NCBI GenBank assembly: GCA_045631645.1 | Contig: JAZQVC010000020.1 | Coordinates: 1-64,000 of the forward strand | DNA: 64,000 nt | Reading direction: 5' to 3' | DNA from: SIG459 sp045631645 | Lineage (GTDB): Bacteria; Bacillota; Clostridia; Oscillospirales; Oscillospiraceae | In this document: positions 8,391 to 15,987 of the stretch, one piece after another | How positions within the stretch are numbered: position 1 is the stretch's first letter | How the letters are laid out: the number at the start of each line of letters is the position of its first letter | Position numbers and translations under genes: made by a program | The notes under the pieces: generated by a model | The model's database searches: none | Told to the model about the DNA's origin: nothing | The model's input: only the letters and a program-made list of their open reading frames with translations

Positions 8391-8511
8391 TGAGCGGCAG
8401 TCCTATTATCCAGAACGGCAAGATAATCGGTGCGGTGACTCACGTGCTTGTAAATGACCCCACAAGGGGATATGGGATTTTCATTGAAAAATGCTTGATG
8501 CAACTGCGTAG
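8391..8511 (+). pseudogene. Decayed second copy of the spoIVB 3' end
   Basis: This segment aligns with 7894-8015, the end of spoIVB. Over about 36 codons, from the catalytic-serine region on, the two copies differ at 11 positions. All 11 are synonymous third-base changes. A one-base deletion near 8490 then breaks the frame just before the stop. The fragment has no start or upstream peptidase domain. The silent-only pattern shows that it comes from a once-functional, diverged spoIVB rather than a recent tandem duplication. It has its own terminator directly downstream. Confidence 0.9.
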
Positions 8512-8524
8512 AGGATAATTTGAT

Positions 8525-8557
8525 AACTTGGGGTGGGACTTGCTCCCACCCCAAGTT
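8525..8557 (+). terminator. Intrinsic terminator after the spoIVB fragment
   Basis: A perfect 14-base-pair stem (8525-8538 with 8544-8557), five-base loop and a short T-rich tail. Its sequence is unrelated to the first spoIVB terminator. Confidence 0.85.
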
Positions 8558-8560
8558 TTG

Positions 8561-8588
8561 TTGCAATACTACCGTTTTGTGATATGAT
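8561..8588 (+). promoter_or_regulatory. Putative promoter of the DMT permease gene
   Basis: TTGCAA (8561-8566), a 16-base spacer and TATGAT (8583-8588), directly after a terminator and 25 bases before the gene. Confidence 0.55.
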
Positions 8589-8612
8589 ACCAGAAAGGTG
8601 GTGAGGCATTAC

Positions 8613-9449
8613 ATGGTCTATCTGGTTCTGGCTATTGCAAGCAGCGCAATGATTGCCATTATCATGCGCATAAGTTCTCGTGCGGTGAAGGGTAATATCA
8701 GCATGCTTGCAACGAATTACCTGACATGTCTGCTATTGGGTGCTATTTATGCAGGATTTCACTTGTTCCCCGTACGGTCAGCAGGTTTTTCCGGAACGGC
8801 GGCAATGGGTGCATTCAATGGCATTTTGTATCTCGCGGGATTCGTGCTGCTGCAGTATAACACCCGCAAAAACGGCCTTGTACTGTCTTCCGTGTTTATG
8901 AAACTGGGACTTCTTGTGCCCATTACTCTGTCAGTTTTTCTCTTCGCAGAAATTCCCACCGCTATGCAGTGCATCGGATTTGTTCTGGCAGTGGGCGCAA
9001 GCATTATGATCAACTATGAAAAAGGTACTTCTTTTTCCGGCGCCAAACTGCCGCTAATACTGATGCTGCTGGCAGGTGGCAGCGCCGATGCCATGTCCAA
9101 GGTGTTTGAGGTATATGGCTCCGCGGTACATGCAGATTTATTTTTGTTTTATACCTTCGTAAGCGCCTTTTTGCTGTGTATTGTGCTGATCCTTATAAAA
9201 AAAGAGCGTCCTGACAAATATGCCTTGTTATTCGGCGTGCTGGTCGGCATACCCAATTTCTTTTCGGCGAAATTCTTGTTGATGGCTCTGAACCACTTAC
9301 CAGCCGTGATCGTCTATCCCACCTTCAGCGTGGCAACCATTCTTGTGGTAACTCTTGCCGGCGTCTGCCTGTTCAAAGAGCAGCTGCGCAAATTACAATG
9401 GACGGCACTGACCGTTATTCTTGCCGCGCTTATATTGTTGAACATATAA
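8613..9449 (+). CDS. EamA/DMT-family membrane permease
   Basis: Drug/metabolite transporter superfamily permease of about 278 residues. It shows roughly ten hydrophobic segments in two repeated halves, with a conserved-looking P-I-T-L-S-V-F-L-F-A-E-I-P end of the first half and F-K-E-Q-L-R-K-L-Q-W near the end of the second. DMT proteins export amino acids, nucleosides or drugs; the substrate cannot be read from sequence. The ATG at 8613 is preferred over the in-frame GTG codons at 8598 and 8601, because an AAGGTGGTGAGG ribosome site sits directly before it. The gene lies just after the duplicated spoIVB end and has its own promoter, so it may belong to the same rearranged segment. Confidence 0.88.
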   Translation: MVYLVLAIASSAMIAIIMRISSRAVKGNISMLATNYLTCLLLGAIYAGFHLFPVRSAGFSGTAAMGAFNGILYLAGFVLLQYNTRKNGLVLSSVFMKLGLLVPITLSVFLFAEIPTAMQCIGFVLAVGASIMINYEKGTSFSGAKLPLILMLLAGGSADAMSKVFEVYGSAVHADLFLFYTFVSAFLLCIVLILIKKERPDKYALLFGVLVGIPNFFSAKFLLMALNHLPAVIVYPTFSVATILVVTLAGVCLFKEQLRKLQWTALTVILAALILLNI

Positions 9450-9468
9450 TAGAAAAGCAGGTGGTTAT

Positions 9469-10008
9469 ATGGCTAAAATTATGAAAATATCCGCGCTGTC
9501 TTCCGCTTTGCTAACACTGCTGCTTATTATTTTATATATCAATGCGCCAAGCTCTTTGCTGCTTACATTGGCAATCACCTTTGACGTAACCGCATATCAC
9601 TTTATAATGCGTTTGTTTGTTGGTTTTATTGTCAATCTTCTGATGCATAACAAAGCGAATTATAATGCAGCATGGTTTAGAGCAAGCGACTTTGAGCTGC
9701 GCCTTTACAAGATTCTCAAAGTGAAAAAGTGGAAAGGCCGAATGGCTACATATGACCCCGACAGCTTTGACTTAAAAATCCATACATGGGACGAAGTTGC
9801 TCAGGCCACCTGTCAGGCAGAGATAGTGCATGAAGTTATTATCTTACTTAGCTTTTTGCCTTTGCTTGCGGCAATACCCTTCGGGGCATTTCCTGCGTTT
9901 GTTATAACTTCCGTTCTTGCTGCATGCTACGATGTAATGTTTGTTATAATGCAAAGATACAACCGCCCAAGAATTATAAAGCTTATCAAAAAAGAGGCAG
10001 ACTTATGA
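9469..10008 (+). CDS. CrtO-like membrane protein (glycosyl-diaponeurosporenoate acyltransferase family)
   Basis: A 179-residue membrane protein with hydrophobic segments near 8-30, 35-58, 122-138 and 140-160. It carries two features of the CrtO acyltransferase family: K-V-K-K-W-K-G in the middle and M-Q-R-Y-N-R-P-R-I near the C-terminus. In Staphylococcus aureus CrtO acylates the glucose of staphyloxanthin. No carotenoid genes are present here, so the acceptor must be something else, perhaps another membrane glycolipid. The family match is by motif recognition only. It is translationally coupled (ATGA overlap) to the following lipoprotein gene and lies 19 bases after the DMT permease, so the three may be one operon. 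Confidence 0.65.
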   Translation: MAKIMKISALSSALLTLLLIILYINAPSSLLLTLAITFDVTAYHFIMRLFVGFIVNLLMHNKANYNAAWFRASDFELRLYKILKVKKWKGRMATYDPDSFDLKIHTWDEVAQATCQAEIVHEVIILLSFLPLLAAIPFGAFPAFVITSVLAACYDVMFVIMQRYNRPRIIKLIKKEADL

Positions 10009-10499
10009 AAAAACTTATCTTAATTCCGGCACTTATAATCACCATTTTTATGTCGGCATGCGCGTCTTCGAGTCCCTCGGAAACTATCATACCCGAAGAA
10101 ATACCCGCTCCTGAGGAAAGTGCAGATATCCAAGAAAGTGCGCTTGAGGGCTATATGGCTTCCCTCAAGGAGAGCTCAGACGCCATACAGAATTCTTTGG
10201 AAACCGAGGCGCTGACCCAGTACGAAATGAACGAAAAATCTCAGCAGCTTTATGAGCTTTGGGACGATGCCCTCAATTATCTTTGGGGAGAGTTGAAGGC
10301 CGCATTGCCCGAGGACGAATTTTCGAAGCTTTTGGATGAGCAACTCATCTGGATAAACGACAAGGAAAAAGCTGTTCAGGAAGCCGGCAAAGAATTTGAA
10401 GGCGGCTCCATGTATGTCCTTGTTACAAGCGGTGAAGCCGCAAGAATCACGCAAGTGCGCGTTTATGAATTTTATGATATTTTGAAGCAGGCAGACTGA
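10005..10499 (+). CDS. Lipoprotein with LprI-like (DUF1311) domain
   Basis: The 164 residues begin with a lipoprotein signal peptide (M-S-A-C lipobox at about residue 18) and an acidic linker. A helical domain follows that resembles the LprI/DUF1311 family: L-N-Y-L-W-G-E-L, then Q-L-I-W-I-N-D-K-E, E-G-G-S and a terminal T-x-x-R-V-Y-E. Some LprI proteins inhibit lysozyme, so a protective role at the cell surface is possible. The ATG at 10005 overlaps the preceding stop codon and is preferred over the longer frame from 9924, which would lie inside the previous gene. A strong terminator follows. Confidence 0.75.
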   Translation: MKKLILIPALIITIFMSACASSSPSETIIPEEIPAPEESADIQESALEGYMASLKESSDAIQNSLETEALTQYEMNEKSQQLYELWDDALNYLWGELKAALPEDEFSKLLDEQLIWINDKEKAVQEAGKEFEGGSMYVLVTSGEAARITQVRVYEFYDILKQAD

Positions 10500-10540
10500 C
10501 ATCCCATTGAACATATCTATCCGTACAGATAATCTGACCT

Positions 10541-10570
10541 ATAAAATCCGCCCCGTGGGGCGGATTTTAT
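10541..10570 (+). terminator. Intrinsic terminator
   Basis: A perfect 14-base-pair inverted repeat (10541-10554 with 10557-10570), ending the DMT/CrtO-like/LprI-like gene group. Confidence 0.85.
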
Positions 10571-10649
10571 CTTTTAGGCCAACTTGACTACACTTTTTTC
10601 AACTGTTATACTGAAATTTACTGTTAATGCTATAGGAGATACAGAATCG

Positions 10650-11690
10650 ATGAAAGCAGGAAAAGTGCTTAAATATTTTATAAAGCTGGCTATCAGCGGA
10701 ATACTGGCTCTTATCATCCTGTCAGTACTCTGTCTGTTTTATTATAATCCCCCCATGCCCACCCCTCAGTTTCAGGAATACAGCAACACCAAGTATATAG
10801 AAAACCGTTTTTGGGTAAGTTTCAGAGAAGGCTTCGGCTTTGGCAAAACAAACGAGCTGGGATATAATGATGCCCCCATCCAAAACCCCTCTGCATCCCG
10901 CATTGCATTTGTGGGCAGTTCCAACACTGTTGGACTGCAGATGAGACAGAAAGACACCTTTGCTCGTCTTACCGAAGAACTGCTTCTTAGCGACGACAAC
11001 AGTCAAAACGACTATGAATGTATGAATGTTGCTAGCGCGGGACAGTTTTTTGAGACCTCAGTAAGTAATATTGAGCCTCTTGCCAAAAGCTTCGATAATC
11101 TTGCATTCGTTGTTATTGAAGCCCCCTCATACAACTACAGCGAAGAGGATTTTTATAAAATGCTCCGCGGAGAATATCATGTTGAACCTGCAAGCAGCGG
11201 CATTATCTACCGAATTGCTCAAAGCAGCCCCTATCTCCGACTTCTGGCAAACCAGTACCAAAGCATGATGCAGCATCGCAGCGAAGATTATACCGAAATT
11301 TCAGCGTCCCCCGTTTCCGCAGCCCCGGATTACGAAGCTTATGAGCGCGGCTTCCGCGCAGTTGCAGAAATGCTGGGCGGCATTGCCAATGAATATGGGT
11401 TCAGAATCATTCTGCTCCAGCACGGTATGCCGGTTGCCGATGCCGAGCATATTATGCATAACAATCAGGATGTCAAAAAAGTCGAAATTCTGTCGCGCTG
11501 CTGCAGCGATAACGGGATTATATTTCTGGACATGTGCCAGGAATTTGCCGATTACCACAATTCCACCTCAGCTTCCGCTTATGGCTTCCCCAACACCAGC
11601 CCCAACACCGGACATTTGAACAAAACCGGACACAATCTTATTGCTCAAAGGATCTATGAGACTGTGAGCGAGATCGGGGAGGTGCAGTGA
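10650..11690 (+). CDS. SGNH-hydrolase-like membrane-anchored protein, partner of MBOAT
   Basis: Probably the extracytoplasmic half of a polysaccharide or lipid O-acylation pair. The 346 residues have one N-terminal membrane segment (about 10-35), block I of the SGNH fold (F-V-G-S-S-N-T-V-G, with the expected serine) and a C-terminal G-H-L-N-K-T-G-H block V with the histidine. This layout matches AlgJ/AlgX/DltD-type proteins that move an acyl group from the membrane to a sugar polymer. The start at 10650 has an ATAGGAG ribosome site; the longer frame from 10584 does not. The stop overlaps the start of the MBOAT gene (TGATG), so the two are translated together. Confidence 0.8.
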   Translation: MKAGKVLKYFIKLAISGILALIILSVLCLFYYNPPMPTPQFQEYSNTKYIENRFWVSFREGFGFGKTNELGYNDAPIQNPSASRIAFVGSSNTVGLQMRQKDTFARLTEELLLSDDNSQNDYECMNVASAGQFFETSVSNIEPLAKSFDNLAFVVIEAPSYNYSEEDFYKMLRGEYHVEPASSGIIYRIAQSSPYLRLLANQYQSMMQHRSEDYTEISASPVSAAPDYEAYERGFRAVAEMLGGIANEYGFRIILLQHGMPVADAEHIMHNNQDVKKVEILSRCCSDNGIIFLDMCQEFADYHNSTSASAYGFPNTSPNTGHLNKTGHNLIAQRIYETVSEIGEVQ

Positions 11691-13132
11691 TGGTATTTAA
11701 TAGCTTTGAATTTTTGATATTGTTCTCAAGCTGCTGCATACTCACAGCGCTTACCGCTCTTCCATGTCTTAAAAAGTTCGGTCAAAAAAACATTTCCCTT
11801 ATTCGCCACATAATCCTTCTCCTTGCCAGCTATATTTTCTATGGTTGGTGGGATTGGCGCTTTGCCTTCCTTATGCTGGCGCTTACGGCCACCGCCTACT
11901 TCTGCTCCATTTGGCTGAAATCAAGCGGCAGGAAGATCTATCTTTACATCGCAGTTATAATCCCGCTTATTGTTCTCGGCTTTTTCAAGTATTTCAACTT
12001 CTTTCTGGATTCCTTTGCCATCGTCTTCGGAATTGAGCGGCTTGGAGCGCTGAACATCATCCTCCCCGTTGGCATATCCTTCTACACCTTCCAGTCTCTC
12101 AGTTACACCATCGACGTGCATCGCGGAAGAATTGCTCCGGAAAAGAGCTTTGTCAAAGTTGCTCTATATATAGCCTTCTTCCCCCAGCTTGTTGCCGGTC
12201 CTATTGTTAAAGCCAACGACTTCATCCCTCAGCTTCACGAAGACAGAAATATCTCCCTTAAAAACCTCGAAAAAGGTCTGCAGATATTCCTTATAGGTCT
12301 TTTCAAAAAAATAGTAATCTCCGACAACATATCTCTTTTCTCCGACACAGTATTTGCCGCCCCCACCGAATATCATGCTCTTTCTTTGATTCTTGCGGTA
12401 ATTGCTTACTCTCTCCAGATTTATTGTGATTTTTCCGGTTATTCCGATATGGCGATCGGCTGCGCAAAATGCCTTGGATATGACCTTAACCGCAACTTCA
12501 ATCTGCCTTATATTTCCCGAAATGTCAGCGAATTCTGGAAGAGATGGCACATAAGCCTTTCAACATGGCTGATGGAATATCTCTATATTCCCCTTGGCGG
12601 AAACCGACGGGGCACAACGCGCACATATATCAACCTCTTCCTCACCATGCTTATCGGCGGACTTTGGCACGGTGCCTCCTGGACCTTCGTGGCATGGGGT
12701 GCTTTGCATGGTGCCGCTCTTTGCGTCCACAAGCTTTGGATGAAGTTTACTCATCGCAGCAAAGACCATAAGGGTACAGCTGCAGGAAACATTATCTCCT
12801 GCATTTTCACCTATATATTCGTATGTTTCTGCTGGATATTCTTCCGCTCCCCCAGTTTCTCCGTTGCATGGGATGTAATCATCGGAATTATCCTTTGGCA
12901 GAACGGCACAATGTATATCGGCTCCTGGTGCATTTTCGGCATTATCGTTCTCATTGCCGCCACCTTGACCGCAGCTATCAAATCCCGCAAGAAAAACAAA
13001 GTTATCGATGGTTTCTATCCCTGTGTCGATCTTTCCAAAGTATTGGGGCTGACGATTTTCATCGTATTTATCGGCATCACCCTCGGTCTTGCTTATACGG
13101 GCAGCAATCAATTTATTTACTTCCAGTTCTGA
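11690..13132 (+). CDS. MBOAT O-acyltransferase (AlgI/DltB family)
   Basis: A 480-residue polytopic membrane acyltransferase that passes acyl groups across the membrane to an extracellular acceptor. The AlgI hallmark motifs are visible: Y-C-D-F-S-G-Y-S-D-M-A-I-G, the W-K-R-W-H-I-S-L-S segment and the catalytic histidine in G-G-L-W-H-G-A-S-W. About eleven hydrophobic segments are present. It is coupled to the upstream SGNH protein, which is the usual arrangement for acetylation of alginate-like or wall polymers. No polysaccharide biosynthesis genes flank it, so the acceptor is unknown. A strong terminator ends the operon. Confidence 0.93.
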   Translation: MVFNSFEFLILFSSCCILTALTALPCLKKFGQKNISLIRHIILLLASYIFYGWWDWRFAFLMLALTATAYFCSIWLKSSGRKIYLYIAVIIPLIVLGFFKYFNFFLDSFAIVFGIERLGALNIILPVGISFYTFQSLSYTIDVHRGRIAPEKSFVKVALYIAFFPQLVAGPIVKANDFIPQLHEDRNISLKNLEKGLQIFLIGLFKKIVISDNISLFSDTVFAAPTEYHALSLILAVIAYSLQIYCDFSGYSDMAIGCAKCLGYDLNRNFNLPYISRNVSEFWKRWHISLSTWLMEYLYIPLGGNRRGTTRTYINLFLTMLIGGLWHGASWTFVAWGALHGAALCVHKLWMKFTHRSKDHKGTAAGNIISCIFTYIFVCFCWIFFRSPSFSVAWDVIIGIILWQNGTMYIGSWCIFGIIVLIAATLTAAIKSRKKNKVIDGFYPCVDLSKVLGLTIFIVFIGITLGLAYTGSNQFIYFQF

Positions 13133-13177
13133 AATAAAAAAATAGCGGTGCTTAAAGCACCGCTATTTTTTTATTTC
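13132..13177. terminator. Bidirectional terminator between convergent genes
   Basis: A long inverted repeat (13132-13153 with 13155-13177) has a GC core flanked by A and T runs on both sides, so it can stop transcription from both directions. Confidence 0.85.
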
Positions 13178-13188
13178 AGGCCATACGC

Positions 13189-13755
13189 TCACTTTTTTTT
13201 GCTTTCTCGTTTTGCAATCTCAGCCTTAAGCTGTTTGATTTCCTGCTTTTCACCCTTGCACCAGATTCGGTCAATAAGCAGAAGGGCTACCAACGCAGCC
13301 ACGACAACACCAGCTATGGTCATATATCCGGTTCTGCGGCTTTTTGCCCACTGCTGAGCAGCAAATTCTTCGTCAATTATGCTGTCGCCTTCAACGCTGA
13401 TGGCCTTGCCCATGCGGACATCACCTGCGCCCTCGGCATACACCACGCTGCACTCATCTCCGCTTTCCACTTTTTCAGCAAGTTCCTCATAGCTGATAAG
13501 AGTGTTATCAAACAAATAGCTCTCACCCGTTTCGGCCATCAAAAGGCCGTAGGTGGTCTTTCTTCCCTCTTCCTCTTTCACTTCGGAGCATACAAGATCC
13601 GCCTGCTGCCATGTTTCAGGCGCGGGCTGGGCTATCATTGCGGAAATCCAAAGGGGAAGAGACATAAGCAGAAAAATACAAAGGGAATATTTAATCATTA
13701 TAGTAATCTGCAGAGTCTTTATACGCTCGGTTCTCTTCTGAATATAGCTATCCAT
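13189..13755 (-). CDS. Membrane protein with extracellular domain, unknown function
   Basis: The 188 residues have a membrane segment near 23-43, about 95 extracytoplasmic residues, a second membrane segment near 142-162 and a charged, coiled-coil-prone cytosolic tail ending K-R-E-S-K-K-K. The outer part contains an acidic, beta-rich stretch (G-L-L-M-A-E-T-G-E-S-Y-L-F-D, then V-V-Y-A-E-G-A-G-D-V). I do not recognise the family. It is transcribed alone towards the MBOAT gene. It is likely real because it has a continuous membrane topology and normal codon use. Confidence 0.7.
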   Translation of the reverse strand: MDSYIQKRTERIKTLQITIMIKYSLCIFLLMSLPLWISAMIAQPAPETWQQADLVCSEVKEEEGRKTTYGLLMAETGESYLFDNTLISYEELAEKVESGDECSVVYAEGAGDVRMGKAISVEGDSIIDEEFAAQQWAKSRRTGYMTIAGVVVAALVALLLIDRIWCKGEKQEIKQLKAEIAKRESKKK

Positions 13756-13895
13756 ATAAATGTCCTCACTCTCTGATAGTCGCCCTTATATATTAACATA
13801 TTATAAACGTTTGTCAAACCATAGCTGCACACATTTGACTTTTCCTGACCTTTGTGTTAAAATACATATGAAACCAAAAGCAAAGGAGAAAAACT

Positions 13896-14081
13896 ATGGA
13901 AAAATTCGTACCCTATGAGAAGCTTTCCAAAAAAGCAAAGCGCGAAGCTGACGCACTCAGACGCGGAAGCTGGAACGGAGTAAACCCCGTCACCAGAAAA
14001 AGTCCCAACCCCAAGGCATATAACAGACAAAAGGCACGAAAGTGGAACGAATCCCCTTGCGTGCCTTTTTGTTTTATTTAA
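13896..14081 (+). CDS. Small basic conserved-looking protein
   Basis: The 61 residues are very basic (many Lys and Arg). They begin M-E-K-F-V-P-Y-E-K-L-S-K-K-A-K-R-E and include N-P-V-T-R-K-S-P-N-P-K-A-Y-N-R-Q-K-A-R-K-W. I have seen this type of short protein in many clostridial genomes without a function; that is memory, not a search. A strong AAGGAG ribosome site precedes the ATG. The last 15 or so codons overlap the terminator hairpin, so the C-terminus (P-C-V-P-F-C-F-I) is encoded by the hairpin itself. A nucleic-acid or ribosome-associated role is possible from charge alone. Confidence 0.7.
   Translation: MEKFVPYEKLSKKAKREADALRRGSWNGVNPVTRKSPNPKAYNRQKARKWNESPCVPFCFI
14029..14069 (+). 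terminator. Terminator overlapping the end of the small basic gene
   Basis: A stem of 9-10 base pairs (14029-14038 with 14060-14069), a 21-base loop and a T run. It begins inside the coding region of the small gene. Confidence 0.7.
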
Positions 14082-15420
14082 TTGCTTTCAAAAGATGTTT
14101 TTCTCCGCTGTCTCTGAAACCGATTCGCTCATAAGCAGTTTGAGCAATGCTGTTATCAGCACCTGTTATAACGCTTATCTCTTTTGAAGGATATTCCGTT
14201 GCACACAAGCTTTCCGCATAGGCTATCATTGCACCGGCAATGCCTTTTTTTCTCTGCTCGGCACGGACATAAATCTCGGTAATCTCAGGCTCACATTTGT
14301 CATAGCAAAATGACTTTTTAAGCTGCAGGCACAGAAATCCGTTTATAACTCCAGCTTCTTCTGCAACAATAACAACTTCACCCTTGTTGGTTTCCAATGA
14401 GGTTTTTATATTTTCAAGGGTGGTCTCGCCCTCGCCGTTGAACTCAGTATTGAGTGCAGCTAGCTGTCCGGCATCCTCAGCTGTGGCTCTGCGGATAACA
14501 ATTGCTGCTTTGAGCATATCGTCATATCTGGACTCCGCTCTGGCTTTGGCGCGCTGGGCTATGCCTGCTTCCATGGAAAGCTGAGACAGCATTGCCTGAA
14601 CACTGTCGCGCAGATCCTCAACATAGTATCTTGTTTCTGCTCTCTGCTTCTGGATTGCCCAGTCGGAGAAGAGATGGTCAAGGAAAGTATCGGCAAATTT
14701 AAGATAATCATCGCTCTGGCGTCTTATATCGGAATTGATGGTAACATCAGCAAGCTCGGTCTTGAAATCGCGAAGCTCTATCTGGAGCTTTTCTATCCAG
14801 CCCTGAGCCTCATCGAAGATGGCTATCCATTCCTCGGCACTTCTCTCGCCCTCAAACTTGAAAACGCCAAGGCTATCGGTGGAGTTAAGTCCGTCAATAA
14901 GTTCGCCCGCGCTGGCAAGAGCCTTCTCACCAACCGCAACGGCCTCGCCTATTTCACGCAGCTGCTTTGCATAGCCTTCTATGCGCTCTTCAAGGTCGAT
15001 AAGTTCCTCCGCATTCTCCTTGCCCATGCTCTTAAAGTGAGCAATCTTTCTGCTTCGTGCCTCATCATACTCCTGATAGCTATAGTTATGGGTATCGCGC
15101 TCTGCCTGAAAACGGTCAATAAGCTCGCTGACATAGTTATATTCTTTGAGGGCAATATCATATTTAACGCCGGCGGTGCTTACTCTTATGGCATCTTCCA
15201 GCGCCATCATCTCTCCCCTGTGGTAAACAACATCATAGAAGAAGTGGGCCAGGCTTCCGCCCTGCGCTTTGCTCTGAATTGAATTTTTGATACTCTCCAG
15301 TTCGCGCACCTTCACGCCCAGCTCGATGCGCTGAACTATAAGGTCACCCATAGCGGCTTCCAGCTGGGTCATTCTGTCCAATCTGAGGCGCAGGAGTCCA
15401 AGTCTTGCATCATGTTCCAT
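14074..15420 (-). CDS. Coiled-coil protein fused to a GNAT acetyltransferase
   Basis: The 448 residues have two parts. Residues 1 to about 300 are almost entirely heptad-rich helix (coiled coil) with no membrane segment. The rest, from about 308, is a GNAT N-acetyltransferase domain. It starts V-I-R-R-A-T-A-E-D-A and carries the acetyl-CoA pyrophosphate loop as E-Q-R-K-K-G-I-A-G-A and the terminal A-Y-E-R-I-G-F. The ATG at 15420 has a GGAG site; the longer frame from 15489 adds an unlikely extension. The coiled coil probably mediates self-assembly or brings the enzyme to a partner. The acetylated target is unknown. I do not know this fusion as a named family. Confidence 0.8.
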   Translation of the reverse strand: MEHDARLGLLRLRLDRMTQLEAAMGDLIVQRIELGVKVRELESIKNSIQSKAQGGSLAHFFYDVVYHRGEMMALEDAIRVSTAGVKYDIALKEYNYVSELIDRFQAERDTHNYSYQEYDEARSRKIAHFKSMGKENAEELIDLEERIEGYAKQLREIGEAVAVGEKALASAGELIDGLNSTDSLGVFKFEGERSAEEWIAIFDEAQGWIEKLQIELRDFKTELADVTINSDIRRQSDDYLKFADTFLDHLFSDWAIQKQRAETRYYVEDLRDSVQAMLSQLSMEAGIAQRAKARAESRYDDMLKAAIVIRRATAEDAGQLAALNTEFNGEGETTLENIKTSLETNKGEVVIVAEEAGVINGFLCLQLKKSFCYDKCEPEITEIYVRAEQRKKGIAGAMIAYAESLCATEYPSKEISVITGADNSIAQTAYERIGFRDSGEKHLLKAIK

Positions 15421-15510
15421 TTTTAGTCTCCTTCCAGAAACATTAGTAATAAAATTATACCAGTTGCCCTTTATTTTCGCAAGAGTCAAGCTATTCCAAG
15501 AACCGCTTTA

Positions 15511-15539
15511 TTGACAGTAATTTTTATCTTTGATAGAAT
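15511..15539 (+). promoter_or_regulatory. Putative sigma-A promoter of the HMA gene
   Basis: TTGACA (15511-15516), a 17-base spacer and TAGAAT (15534-15539). One of the best promoter matches in the window. Confidence 0.75.
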
Positions 15540-15570
15540 TACTCGGAGATAAAAAACGGAGGAAACGATA

Positions 15571-15825
15571 ATGATAAAAGTTATAATGGAAGTTGAGGGC
15601 ATGCACTGCCCTATGTGCGAAAACCGCGTAAACAATGCCGTTAAGGCAATTGCCGCTCCCCGCAGCATAAGTTCTTCTGCTAAAGACGGTCTCACCGAAT
15701 TCACCGTCACCGCGCTTCCCGACGAAAATGCCATCCGTGCCGCTATTGAAGACCTTGGTTTTACCGTCAAGGCTTATCGAAGCGAAGAAGAAAAAAAGCG
15801 CTTCTCTATTTTCGGCAAAAAATAA
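15571..15825 (+). CDS. Heavy-metal-associated (CopZ-like) domain protein
   Basis: The 84 residues form a single HMA domain with the metal site G-M-H-C-P-M-C at about residues 11-16. Such proteins bind Cu(I) or similar soft metals and pass them to P-type ATPases. The short tail after residue 68 is basic (E-E-E-K-K-R-F) and resembles domains cut from the N-terminus of a copper ATPase, but no ATPase gene follows. It is transcribed alone from a strong promoter and ends at a terminator, so it probably acts as a free metallochaperone or metal buffer. Confidence 0.85.
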   Translation: MIKVIMEVEGMHCPMCENRVNNAVKAIAAPRSISSSAKDGLTEFTVTALPDENAIRAAIEDLGFTVKAYRSEEEKKRFSIFGKK

Positions 15826-15835
15826 AGCTCAATAC

Positions 15836-15865
15836 ACTCCCGAAAATCGCGAAATTTTTGGGAGT
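15836..15865 (+). terminator. Intrinsic terminator after the HMA gene
   Basis: Inverted repeat (15836-15847 with 15854-15865) followed by TTTTTT. Confidence 0.8.
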
Positions 15866-15887
15866 TTTTTATTATTAGAAAAAATTA

Positions 15888-15915
15888 TTACAAAAAAGTA
15901 AAAAAAATTATATAC
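15888..15915 (+). promoter_or_regulatory. Upstream element shared with the corrinoid-protein gene (copy 1)
   Basis: This AT-rich stretch, TTACAAAAA-A-GT, then an A/T spacer, then TTATATAC, closely matches 44534-44562 before the corrinoid protein gene. The end may serve as a -10 region. See the matching finding. Confidence 0.5.
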
Positions 15916-15987
15916 ATCTTGCTGTTTAAAAATTATACTAATCAAGTAAAATAAATGCCTGCGGGCTCAATGAAAGGAACATACACT

